From NCBI GenBank assembly GCA_030619415.1, contig JAUXBM010000004.1, positions 1 through 19,899 of the forward strand: a DNA stretch of 19,899 nt. Direction: 5' to 3'. A program made the position numbers and the translations under genes. Of this stretch, positions 14,891 to 19,899 are shown in pieces. The notes below the pieces were generated by a model. The model worked only from the letters and a program-made list of their open reading frames with translations. It was not told the origin of the DNA and did not search any database. Origin of the DNA: Chlorobiota bacterium (lineage in GTDB: Bacteria; Bacteroidota; Bacteroidia; Bacteroidales; F082). Within the stretch, counting starts at the first letter, position 1, and each line of letters opens with the position of its first letter.

Positions 14891-14916
14891 AAAAAAATCC
14901 CGGTGTTAACCGGGAT
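14891..14916 (-). terminator. Intrinsic terminator of the first DIPF-repeat gene
   Basis: On the minus strand ATCCCGGT and ACCGGGAT form a perfect 8-bp stem with a 4-nt loop (arms 14909-14916 and 14897-14904), followed at once by six to seven T's. It lies 55 bp after the stop codon of the repeat-protein gene and insulates the downstream Nudix gene. Confidence 0.92.
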
Positions 14917-14971
14917 CTTCATCATTATGAAATTAACAATTACAATCAATACGTTGAATTTCGAAGTGCAT

Positions 14972-15430
14972 TTATTTGTTTAATGCTTGTAAATAAAGGT
15001 TGCAATTGTATTTTGAGATTGCGTATGTATCGAAAGGAATATCATTTACATAATCCTCATCTTCAAAATCAAAGCTGATGGTCGAAGCATTTGTGTAGTT
15101 ACTTTTAGTAGATACAGTTTCGGTATCAAAAGGAATATCTTCTACAAATGATTCATCTTCAAAAAGATAATCTTCAGCCAGGGCTTTTTCATAAAGGCAA
15201 TCGGCTGTTACACACTCAATATATAAAGGTATATCGTTGATGTAAGCTTCTTCTTCAAAATCGAAAGTTGTTGAACCCGATGTTACCATCAGGGATATTT
15301 CTTCAGTATTAAAAGGGATGTCGTTTACATAAATTTCATCTTCAAAGTTAAACTCCAAAGCCATTAAGCTTCCGGCGAACATCAGTGTGGTTGTTAATGC
15401 GATAGCGAATGTTGTTTTTAATGTTTTCAT
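14972..15430 (-). CDS. Small exported acidic protein with four DIPF repeats
   Basis: The product is 152 residues. A signal peptide (M-K-T-L-K-T-T-F-A, cleavage likely near residue 24) is followed by four copies of a repeat around F-E-[DE]-E-x-[YF]-[IV]-[NE]-D-I-P-[FL]. The second F of each copy is at residues 29, 58, 90 and 122, so the spacing is 29, 32 and 32. Between repeats 2 and 3 is a CX4C pair (C73, C78) in E-C-V-T-A-D-C-L-Y-E-K-A-L. The protein is strongly acidic and probably periplasmic or secreted. I know of no function. The frame is open upstream to 15466, but the sigma-54-type promoter at 15461-15476 overlaps that region, so ATG 15430 is chosen; it also gives a normal signal peptide. 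It is paralogous to the next gene upstream. Confidence 0.85.
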   Translation of the reverse strand: MKTLKTTFAIALTTTLMFAGSLMALEFNFEDEIYVNDIPFNTEEISLMVTSGSTTFDFEEEAYINDIPLYIECVTADCLYEKALAEDYLFEDESFVEDIPFDTETVSTKSNYTNASTISFDFEDEDYVNDIPFDTYAISKYNCNLYLQALNK

Positions 15431-15460
15431 CTTAGTATTTTTTACAATTGTTTTAACCTT

Positions 15461-15476
15461 ATCCAATCGCGTGCCA
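15461..15476 (-). promoter_or_regulatory. Sigma-54 (-24/-12) promoter of the first DIPF-repeat gene
   Basis: On the minus strand TGGCACGCGATTGGAT matches the RpoN consensus TGGCACGrNNNTTGCW at all of the -24 box, with GG correctly spaced from a partial -12 box (TGGA for TTGC). It lies 30 bp before the ATG, predicting a start of transcription near 15450 and a leader of about 20 nt. The same element precedes the paralogous gene. Confidence 0.75.
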
Positions 15477-15562
15477 ACATTTTTAATTATTTGTTTTTAT
15501 GCATTTTACAGAGTTTTATTGATTTTTAACAGGTATGGGCAATGCCATTTTAGCGCACACAA

Positions 15563-15579
15563 TTGTACACTAGCGGACA
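15563..15579 (-). promoter_or_regulatory. Putative enhancer-binding-protein site (UAS) of the first DIPF-repeat gene
   Basis: TTGTACACTAGCGGACA (plus strand) is an imperfect palindrome of the TGTnC...CGGACA type, starting 87 bp upstream of the end of the -24 element. It matches the site before the paralogous gene at 13 of 17 positions, and about 6 of 10 flanking bases on one side also agree. The position fits the usual 70-200 bp range of sigma-54 activator sites. Confidence 0.62.
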
Positions 15580-15600
15580 GGGTTCTGAGCGAACAGAAAT

Positions 15601-15631
15601 AAAAAATCCCACCTCGAAATTCGAAGCGGGA
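15601..15631 (-). terminator. Intrinsic terminator of the second DIPF-repeat gene
   Basis: On the minus strand TCCCGCTTCGAA pairs with TTCGAGGTGGGA (arms 15620-15631 and 15607-15618, two G-U pairs in RNA), followed by TTTTTT. It lies 44 bp after the stop codon at 15675 and directly before the upstream activation site of the next gene. Confidence 0.88.
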
Positions 15632-15674
15632 CCTTTCATCAAAACTTTAGTCGAAATGCTTAGCCTGTTGGGGA

Positions 15675-16109
15675 CTATTTTATATGTGCATAATGGTCGA
15701 GAAAAGTTTTAGCTGCAATTGAGTATGTGTTGAATGGAATATCATCCACATAAAGTTCCTCCTCCATTTCAAAATCAACATTCATGGAATTGGATTTATT
15801 GCTGTTAGCGGAAATTTCTGCTGTATTGATTGCAATGTCATCGATATAGGTTTCTTCCTCAAAATCGAAGTCAACTGCGATCGCTTTAAGATAGATGCAA
15901 TTTTTTGCAATACATTCTGTATTAAAAGGGATATCGTTTATGTAAGGTTCATCCTCAAAATCATATTCCATTATAAAAGCTGACATGTTGTTATCGGAGC
16001 CCATATTTGAAGCATTTCCATTTAGTACTGCGTTCATCGCCACTAAATTTATGGCAAACGCAATTCCCAGAATGAGCATCAGTGCGGTATAAAATTTTTG
16101 TGTTTTCAT
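15675..16109 (-). CDS. Small exported acidic protein with three DIPF repeats
   Basis: The product is 144 residues. A signal peptide (M-K-T-Q-K-F-Y-T-A-L..., cleavage likely after A-M-N-A near residue 27) and an N/S-rich linker precede three repeats. Equivalent positions 51, 83 and 115 give an exact 32-residue period. Repeat cores are F-E-D-E-P-Y-I-N-D-I-P-F-N-T, F-E-E-E-T-Y-I-D-D-I-A-I-N-T and M-E-E-E-L-Y-V-D-D-I-P-F-N-T. A CX4C pair (C66, C71) lies 15 residues after the first repeat's reference position, as in repeat 2 of the paralogue, so these three repeats align with repeats 2-4 of that protein. Predicted periplasmic or secreted, function unknown. It is monocistronic, with its own sigma-54-type promoter and terminator. 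Confidence 0.87.
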   Translation of the reverse strand: MKTQKFYTALMLILGIAFAINLVAMNAVLNGNASNMGSDNNMSAFIMEYDFEDEPYINDIPFNTECIAKNCIYLKAIAVDFDFEEETYIDDIAINTAEISANSNKSNSMNVDFEMEEELYVDDIPFNTYSIAAKTFLDHYAHIK

Positions 16110-16147
16110 TTTTTTAGTCTTTTAGTGTTTCTCACGATTATTGTATT

Positions 16148-16163
16148 AGCCAACCGCGTGCCA
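16148..16163 (-). promoter_or_regulatory. Sigma-54 (-24/-12) promoter of the second DIPF-repeat gene
   Basis: On the minus strand TGGCACGCGGTTGGCT matches the RpoN consensus TGGCACGrNNNTTGCW with both invariant GG and GC at the correct spacing; the -12 box reads TGGCT for TTGCW. It lies 38 bp before the ATG at 16109, giving a predicted leader of about 28 nt. Confidence 0.82.
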
Positions 16164-16249
16164 AACTTTATATCTAGCTGATATTAAGTTTTTAACAGTG
16201 AAATGTTAAGGGGTTTTAACAACCATATTTGTCATTTTCCCGTACGGAA

Positions 16250-16266
16250 TTGTGCGGTATCGGACA
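16250..16266 (-). promoter_or_regulatory. Putative enhancer-binding-protein site (UAS) of the second DIPF-repeat gene
   Basis: TTGTGCGGTATCGGACA (plus strand) is an imperfect palindrome (TGTGCG-GTAT-CGGACA) starting exactly 87 bp from the end of the -24 element, the same distance as at the paralogous gene. Confidence 0.65.
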
Positions 16267-16294
16267 TAATTAGCACTGAAAAATGGCTAATTAT
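16266..16294. repeat. 9-bp inverted repeat downstream of rsmI
   Basis: ATAATTAGC (16266-16274) and GCTAATTAT (16286-16294) are perfect reverse complements with an 11-nt loop. It abuts the UAS of the repeat-protein gene and lies 31 bp after the rsmI stop codon. With no T-run after it on the minus strand it is a weak terminator candidate; an operator is also possible. Confidence 0.4.
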
Positions 16295-16325
16295 CGATTG
16301 AAAGGAATAAGGAAACCTTGAGATG

Positions 16326-17003
16326 CTAAACAGGAGGTCCAACAACAATAACGATCTCTCCTTTAATGGTCCTGGTCTTGAAGTGATCAAATACTTCCTG
16401 TAAAGTGCCCCGTACATTTTCTTCATGTATTTTGGTTAACTCCCTTGAAACGGAGACGTTGCGTTCGGGGCCAAAATGTTCAATAAATTGCCCGATCGTT
16501 TTTAACAGCCGGTGTGGAGACTCGTACAATATTAATGTGCAGGGAAGCTGAGAAAGTATTTTTAACCTTGTTTGGCGGCCTTTTTTGTGCGGAAGAAAAC
16601 CCTCGAAAAAAAACTTTTCACAGGGCATTCCCGAGTTGACCAGGGCAGGCACAAAAGCTGTTGCTCCAGGCAAACACTCAACCTGAATATTATTTTTAAT
16701 GCATTCCCGCACAAGTAAAAAACCAGGATCAGAAATAGCCGGTGTTCCCGCATCTGTAATCAGTGTCATTGTTTCGCCACCCAACAACCTTTCAATAAGT
16801 GAGTGCAATACTTTATGCTCGTTAAATTGATGATAGGCATATTTCCTCGTATCGATTCCATAATGCTTCAACAATTTCCCGCTTGTGCGTGTATCTTCGG
16901 CCAGGATAAGGTCCACTTCTTTTAATATCCTGATCGCCCGAAGCGTGATATCTTCCAGGTTACCAATGGGTGTAGGGACGATGTATAGTTTTGATGAATC
17001 CAT
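16326..17003 (-). CDS. rsmI: 16S rRNA (cytidine(1402)-2'-O)-methyltransferase RsmI
   Basis: The 225-residue protein is of the tetrapyrrole-methylase-like fold. RsmI hallmarks are L-Y-I-V-P-T-P-I-G-N-L-E-D-I-T-L-R-A at the N-terminus, I-L-A-E-D-T-R-T-S-G-K-L-L, L-I-T-D-A-G-T-P-A-I-S-D-P-G, C-L-P-G-A-T-A-F-V-P-A-L and Y-E-S-P-H-R-L. It 2'-O-methylates C1402 of 16S rRNA in the ribosomal P site using S-adenosylmethionine. It is shorter than E. coli RsmI (286 residues) at the C-terminus, ending G-E-I-V-I-V-V-G-P-P-V, and so lacks the C-terminal helical extension. Its ATG overlaps the stop codon of the M28 peptidase gene by one base (TAATG), so they are cotranscribed. Confidence 0.95.
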   Translation of the reverse strand: MDSSKLYIVPTPIGNLEDITLRAIRILKEVDLILAEDTRTSGKLLKHYGIDTRKYAYHQFNEHKVLHSLIERLLGGETMTLITDAGTPAISDPGFLLVRECIKNNIQVECLPGATAFVPALVNSGMPCEKFFFEGFLPHKKGRQTRLKILSQLPCTLILYESPHRLLKTIGQFIEHFGPERNVSVSRELTKIHEENVRGTLQEVFDHFKTRTIKGEIVIVVGPPV

Positions 17004-18259
17004 TAATTTAGTTGACTTACATAAGTGGTCAGTAATTTAAAAAGCCCGTCGTAAGCGGTGAACGGAAAATGATCATTCACATCGTTCACCGTGTGATATT
17101 CCATATGCTCCTTGCCACGGGTGTATATAAAAACAGCCTTTACCCCCTTCTGATAAAACGGACAATGATCGCTGTTGCAGGCCTCACCCCGGTCTTTGAT
17201 TTCCGGTAAATAATTGTTTTTCTCATTGATTGCTACCATTTCATCAAACAATCCTTTATAGGCTTTTCCATTTACAATCGTAATTCCTTCACTGCCGCTT
17301 CCCACCATATCGAGGTTGATCAGCAGTTGAATGCTTTCGAGCGGGAAGAGCGGGTTTTCAGCATAATAAGACGATCCTTGCAGGCCGGCTTCTTCGCCGC
17401 TGAAGGCCATAAAAACAATGGAATAATCGGGTTGATTCCCCGGCTGTGCATAGTGCCTTGCCAAATCAATGAGCATCGCGGTTCCGCTGGCATTGTCGTT
17501 GGCACCCGGAAACCAGGCCCTTTTTCCCATCATCCCAAGATGATCGTAATGGGCTGAAAAAACAATGAAACTGTCAGGTCTGGTTTTACCTTCGACGTAT
17601 GCGATAATATTTTGTGTGGGATAGTTTAAAATGTATTCATTCTCTATGTTTAGTTTAATTGTTGATGCCTTCTGTGGGATCTTATCCTTCATGGCTTTTA
17701 TCCAATAAGTAGATTCCACCATTGCACCATCCTTAACAGACCACACTGGTGTATTATCAGTAAGAACAATGAAGCCCAAAACGCCCGGAACCGTTTTTCC
17801 ATAAATTTCCCTGAATTGATTATTGGTAACCAAAAAACTACCGGCGACGGATTTCCCTTCCAGAAAAAAATTCAGTTTTTTATGGCTGTCAACATCATCC
17901 GGCAGAAATAACAAAGTGTATTCCCCTCTGATTGTTGAGGCAGAACTGCTGATGACAAAGTCGCTTCCCGGCTGTAATTTATTTCCGTCAATACTAACCT
18001 TCATCCTTCCGGGGAAAGTATTCATGGAAAAATTATAATCCTGAAAATAAGTACTGTCTAATGGATTTATTCCATTTTTCTCAAATTGGGATACCAGGTA
18101 ATCTGCAGCTTTTTTATCGCCATATTTTACATATCCCCGGCCATAAAAACTTTTGCCTGCAAGTTTGTTGAGCACTTCCCTGGCATAGCCTACATCTTGT
18201 GATGAAGCCGAAAATACAATGAAAAAAACAAGCTGAAGTGCAATTAATTTTTTGATCAT
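17003..18259 (-). CDS. M28-family zinc metallopeptidase (exported)
   Basis: The 418-residue protein has a signal peptide (M-I-K-K-L-I-A-L-Q-L..., cleavage near S-A-S-S-Q) and an M28 catalytic domain in the C-terminal half. The metal-ligand and catalytic segments are all present: S-A-H-Y-D-H-L-G near residue 236, G-A-N-D-N-A-S-G near 250, S-G-E-E-A-G-L near 287, N-L-D-M-V-G near 315, and Y-H-T-V-N-D-V near 389. An insert region resembling a PA-type domain lies between about residues 75 and 220. Family members are aminopeptidases or carboxypeptidases using two zinc ions; specificity is not evident. Predicted periplasmic. It starts directly after the stop codon of the preceding gene. Confidence 0.92.
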   Translation of the reverse strand: MIKKLIALQLVFFIVFSASSQDVGYAREVLNKLAGKSFYGRGYVKYGDKKAADYLVSQFEKNGINPLDSTYFQDYNFSMNTFPGRMKVSIDGNKLQPGSDFVISSSASTIRGEYTLLFLPDDVDSHKKLNFFLEGKSVAGSFLVTNNQFREIYGKTVPGVLGFIVLTDNTPVWSVKDGAMVESTYWIKAMKDKIPQKASTIKLNIENEYILNYPTQNIIAYVEGKTRPDSFIVFSAHYDHLGMMGKRAWFPGANDNASGTAMLIDLARHYAQPGNQPDYSIVFMAFSGEEAGLQGSSYYAENPLFPLESIQLLINLDMVGSGSEGITIVNGKAYKGLFDEMVAINEKNNYLPEIKDRGEACNSDHCPFYQKGVKAVFIYTRGKEHMEYHTVNDVNDHFPFTAYDGLFKLLTTYVSQLN

Positions 18260-19135
18260 CTAATCAAATTTTCTGTCTAATAATAATTTCAATTTTAAAA
18301 AGGCTTCATTGTCATCCGCCCATTGATTCTGAATTTTCATTTCAAGTAAGTAGGTGTCAATACCCTGCTGATTTTTCAGCTCATTTAATTCATCGATTAC
18401 TTTGTTATACCTGCCCAGGTCGCCATTAAACAGCTCGTTGATGAATAGAAATTTTTCGTTAATACCAATCGCCTGTTTTAAATCAGAGATCTGTGAATGC
18501 TGCATTTTTGCCGCTACCGAAGAATCATCTTTTTTACCGAGTTTATCGGCAACAGTTTCTTCGGTATTCGATGAGAACAAATCGAAAGTTGTTCTGGAAG
18601 TTGTTGTTGTCTCATCACTATGGGCGACAGATGGTTCTTCTTTTATGGTTACTTTAGGTTCTTCCGTTTTCAAGATGTTTCCAACAGGATCATCGAAATT
18701 CTCTGTTCTTCTTTTTCCAGATGGGGTTGATGTCGCTTCCCTTTTTATTTCATCTTCCGATTCAACCACAACCTCAGTAGAATCCTCTGCCTGTTTCTCC
18801 TCCTCTCCCTTAGCCTCGGCCTTCGCCTTAACCACAGCCTTTTCCTCCACTTTCATCTCTACTACCGAAGGCTTCGGCTGGGTTCTCTCTGTGCTGAGTG
18901 CCACTTCTGGTATTTCAGCCTCAGGCATTGTTTCGGGTAGTACGATCGTCCTTAGGTGTGCGCTACCTTCAATTTTAAGTTTCAATATTCTGTCATACAA
19001 TTTTCGGGTGCTATCCAACAGTAGGTCAGCATCTAACTGATGTATCCTGGTGGTCATTTTTTTTAGTCGTTTTACGTGTGCCTGAAGGGTGTCAAGGTCC
19101 AGTCCGATATCTGTAAGCTGCTTATCCTTTTCCAT
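18260..19135 (-). CDS. Hypothetical protein with coiled-coil head, disordered acidic linker and conserved C-terminal domain
   Basis: The protein has 291 residues. Residues 1-60 look helical/coiled-coil (L-Q-A-H-V-K-R-L-K-K-M and K-L-Y-D-R-I-L-K-L-K). Residues 65-215 are low complexity, rich in E, K, T, S, V and A. The last ~75 residues form a compact segment with D-L-K-Q-A-I-G-I-N-E-K-F-L-F-I-N-E-L-F-N-G-D and a Y-N-K-V-I-D-E-L-N stretch. I recall the C-terminal segment from uncharacterised Bacteroidota proteins; no function is known to me. There is no signal peptide, so it is cytoplasmic. It is the first gene of an operon with the M28 peptidase (stop and start adjacent) and rsmI, divergent from tdk. 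Confidence 0.78.
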   Translation of the reverse strand: MEKDKQLTDIGLDLDTLQAHVKRLKKMTTRIHQLDADLLLDSTRKLYDRILKLKIEGSAHLRTIVLPETMPEAEIPEVALSTERTQPKPSVVEMKVEEKAVVKAKAEAKGEEEKQAEDSTEVVVESEDEIKREATSTPSGKRRTENFDDPVGNILKTEEPKVTIKEEPSVAHSDETTTTSRTTFDLFSSNTEETVADKLGKKDDSSVAAKMQHSQISDLKQAIGINEKFLFINELFNGDLGRYNKVIDELNELKNQQGIDTYLLEMKIQNQWADDNEAFLKLKLLLDRKFD

Positions 19136-19190
19136 TAACGGGGTTGTTTTGAATAATTTGTATTTGCTTTAAAAATGGTAAAAAGTATTG

Positions 19191-19198
19191 TAAATTTG
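19191..19198 (+). promoter_or_regulatory. -7-like element (TAAATTTG) for tdk
   Basis: TAAATTTG matches TAnnTTTG and lies 39 bp before the tdk ATG. A TTTG at 19163-19166 is 24 bp upstream, somewhat longer than the usual -33 to -7 spacing. Confidence 0.5.
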
Positions 19199-19205
19199 TC
19201 TCTTT

Positions 19206-19213
19206 CAAAATTA
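19206..19213 (-). promoter_or_regulatory. -7-like element (TAATTTTG) for the 19135-16326 operon
   Basis: On the minus strand TAATTTTG matches TAnnTTTG, 71 bp before the ATG at 19135. It is back-to-back with the tdk element, so the two divergent promoters would overlap. No clear -33 element is seen. Confidence 0.38.
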
Positions 19214-19236
19214 AGAAGAATATCAACATTTAGCGG

Positions 19237-19812
19237 ATGTTTCTGGAAAAAGACCGCAACAGTTCGGAACGGACCGGATGGTTGGAAGTAATATGTGGTT
19301 CGATGTTTTCGGGTAAAACCGAAGAGTTGATTCGTCGGCTGAACCGGGCGCGAATTGCGCAGCAAAAAGTTGAAGTCTTTAAACCGGCTGTCGACATTCG
19401 TTACAGTGAAGAGGAAGTAATATCGCACGACGCCAGTAAAACATCTTCCATCCCTGTTCAAAATGCCTCCCAAATTTTGTTTTATGCTGAAGACTTTGAA
19501 GTAGTCGGCATTGATGAAGCGCAATTTTTTGGGAATGAACTTGTATCGGTTTGCACTGAACTGGCGAATAAAGGAAAACGGGTAATCGTTTCAGGACTGG
19601 ATATGGATTTTCAGGGAAACCCTTTCGGCCCCATTCCTCAATTGATGGCTATTGCCGAATATGTAACAAAAGTCCATGCCATTTGCATTAGGTGCGGTAA
19701 CCTGGCACAACATTCTCACCGAACGGTTGAAGACGAGAGCCTGGTTATGTTGGGAGAAACTGATGTTTATGAACCACTCTGCCGGCGGTGTTTTAATGAG
19801 CACAAAAAATAA
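19237..19812 (+). CDS. tdk: Thymidine kinase (type II)
   Basis: The 191-residue enzyme phosphorylates thymidine with ATP in the pyrimidine salvage pathway. It shows the P-loop G-S-M-F-S-G-K-T (residues 21-28), D53-I-R-Y-S-E and S-H-D, the catalytic Glu94 in I-D-E-A-Q-F-F, the [12 protein letters not shown] segment, and the structural zinc cysteines C150/C153 and C182/C185. Length and motifs are those of the type II family. It is divergent from the M28/rsmI operon with about 100 bp between starts. Confidence 0.96.
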   Translation: MFLEKDRNSSERTGWLEVICGSMFSGKTEELIRRLNRARIAQQKVEVFKPAVDIRYSEEEVISHDASKTSSIPVQNASQILFYAEDFEVVGIDEAQFFGNELVSVCTELANKGKRVIVSGLDMDFQGNPFGPIPQLMAIAEYVTKVHAICIRCGNLAQHSHRTVEDESLVMLGETDVYEPLCRRCFNEHKK

Positions 19813-19882
19813 AACAAATCAATTCAGCTTGTTATACTAATTTGGGGTTGATTTGGATTACTGTCATTTCTCGCTTTTTTAC

Positions 19883-19890
19883 TATGTTTG
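19883..19890 (+). promoter_or_regulatory. -7-like element for a gene beyond the window
   Basis: TATGTTTG matches TAnnTTTG, nine bases before the window end and 70 bp after tdk. Nothing else is recognisable in 19813-19899. Its target, if any, lies outside. Confidence 0.3.
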
Positions 19891-19899
19891 CCGACTCAA

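Noticed and set aside
14972..15466. Longer version of the first DIPF-repeat protein starting at 15466
   Set aside because: That start lies within the sigma-54-type promoter and adds an unlikely basic tail before the signal peptide; ATG 15430 is preferred.
14972..16109. CRISPR-like or tandem DNA repeat array
   Set aside because: The repetition is at protein level with 96-base units, varied codons and no identical DNA repeats or spacers.
18402..19040. Long plus-strand open frame (212 codons, Ser/Thr/Phe-rich) opposite the 291-residue protein
   Set aside because: It is the antisense reading of the low-complexity Glu/Lys/Thr linker, has no recognisable motif, and the minus-strand frame has proper operon spacing.

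Overview
The window looks like a chromosomal segment of a Bacteroidota bacterium, probably Bacteroidales in the broad sense. The evidence is: an OmpP1/FadL-type porin, TPR protein and LptC-like lipoprotein in a row; a SusC/CirA-type TonB-dependent receptor remnant; F-terminal outer membrane proteins; TAnnTTTG-type -7 promoter elements; and many non-ATG starts. No rRNA, tRNA, CRISPR array, transposase or phage gene was found.

Layout. (1) 1-6663, plus strand, is an envelope-biogenesis block: outer membrane protein (truncated by the window edge), secreted TPR protein, LptC-like lipoprotein, CNNM/CorC-type CBS membrane protein, and a PpiD/SurA-like membrane-anchored prolyl isomerase with its own promoter and a strong terminator. 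(2) 6722-9843, minus strand, holds mrdA (PBP2) and rodA, the elongasome transpeptidase/glycosyltransferase pair, with no mreC/mreD directly upstream. (3) 9965-11037 is a TonB-dependent receptor pseudogene in which a signal-peptide start is joined out of frame to the C-terminal barrel. It is bracketed by REP-like palindromes. (4) 11110-12386, minus, is a two-gene unit of an unrecognised polytopic membrane protein and a lipoprotein. A LuxE-like acyl-activating protein is divergent from it. (5) 13708-14840, minus, is a Nudix hydrolase plus SRAP (YedK/HMCES) pair. (6) 14972-16294 carries two paralogous genes for small secreted acidic repeat proteins, each a self-contained unit. (7) 16326-19135, minus, is a tight operon of a disordered-linker protein, an M28 peptidase and RsmI. 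It is divergent from thymidine kinase.

The most interesting region is 14972-16294. Both small genes encode exported proteins built from a 32-residue repeat around F-E-[DE]-E-x-Y-[IV]-[ND]-D-I-P-F-[ND]-T, with a CX4C pair at the same place in the repeat. Each gene has a near-consensus sigma-54 (-24/-12) promoter. Each also has a similar 17-bp imperfect palindrome (TTGTnCnnTAnCGGACA) exactly 87 bp upstream of the -24 element, although the intervening DNA is mostly dissimilar. Each gene is followed by its own intrinsic terminator. I read this as a small RpoN/enhancer-binding-protein regulon that produces repeat proteins of unknown function. The promoter also shows that the first gene starts at 15430 and not at the longer open frame's start at 15466.

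No gene-free stretch exceeds about 280 bases. The longer gaps (4255-4530, 9844-10063, 13457-13707, 15431-15674, 16110-16325) are described through the sites they contain.
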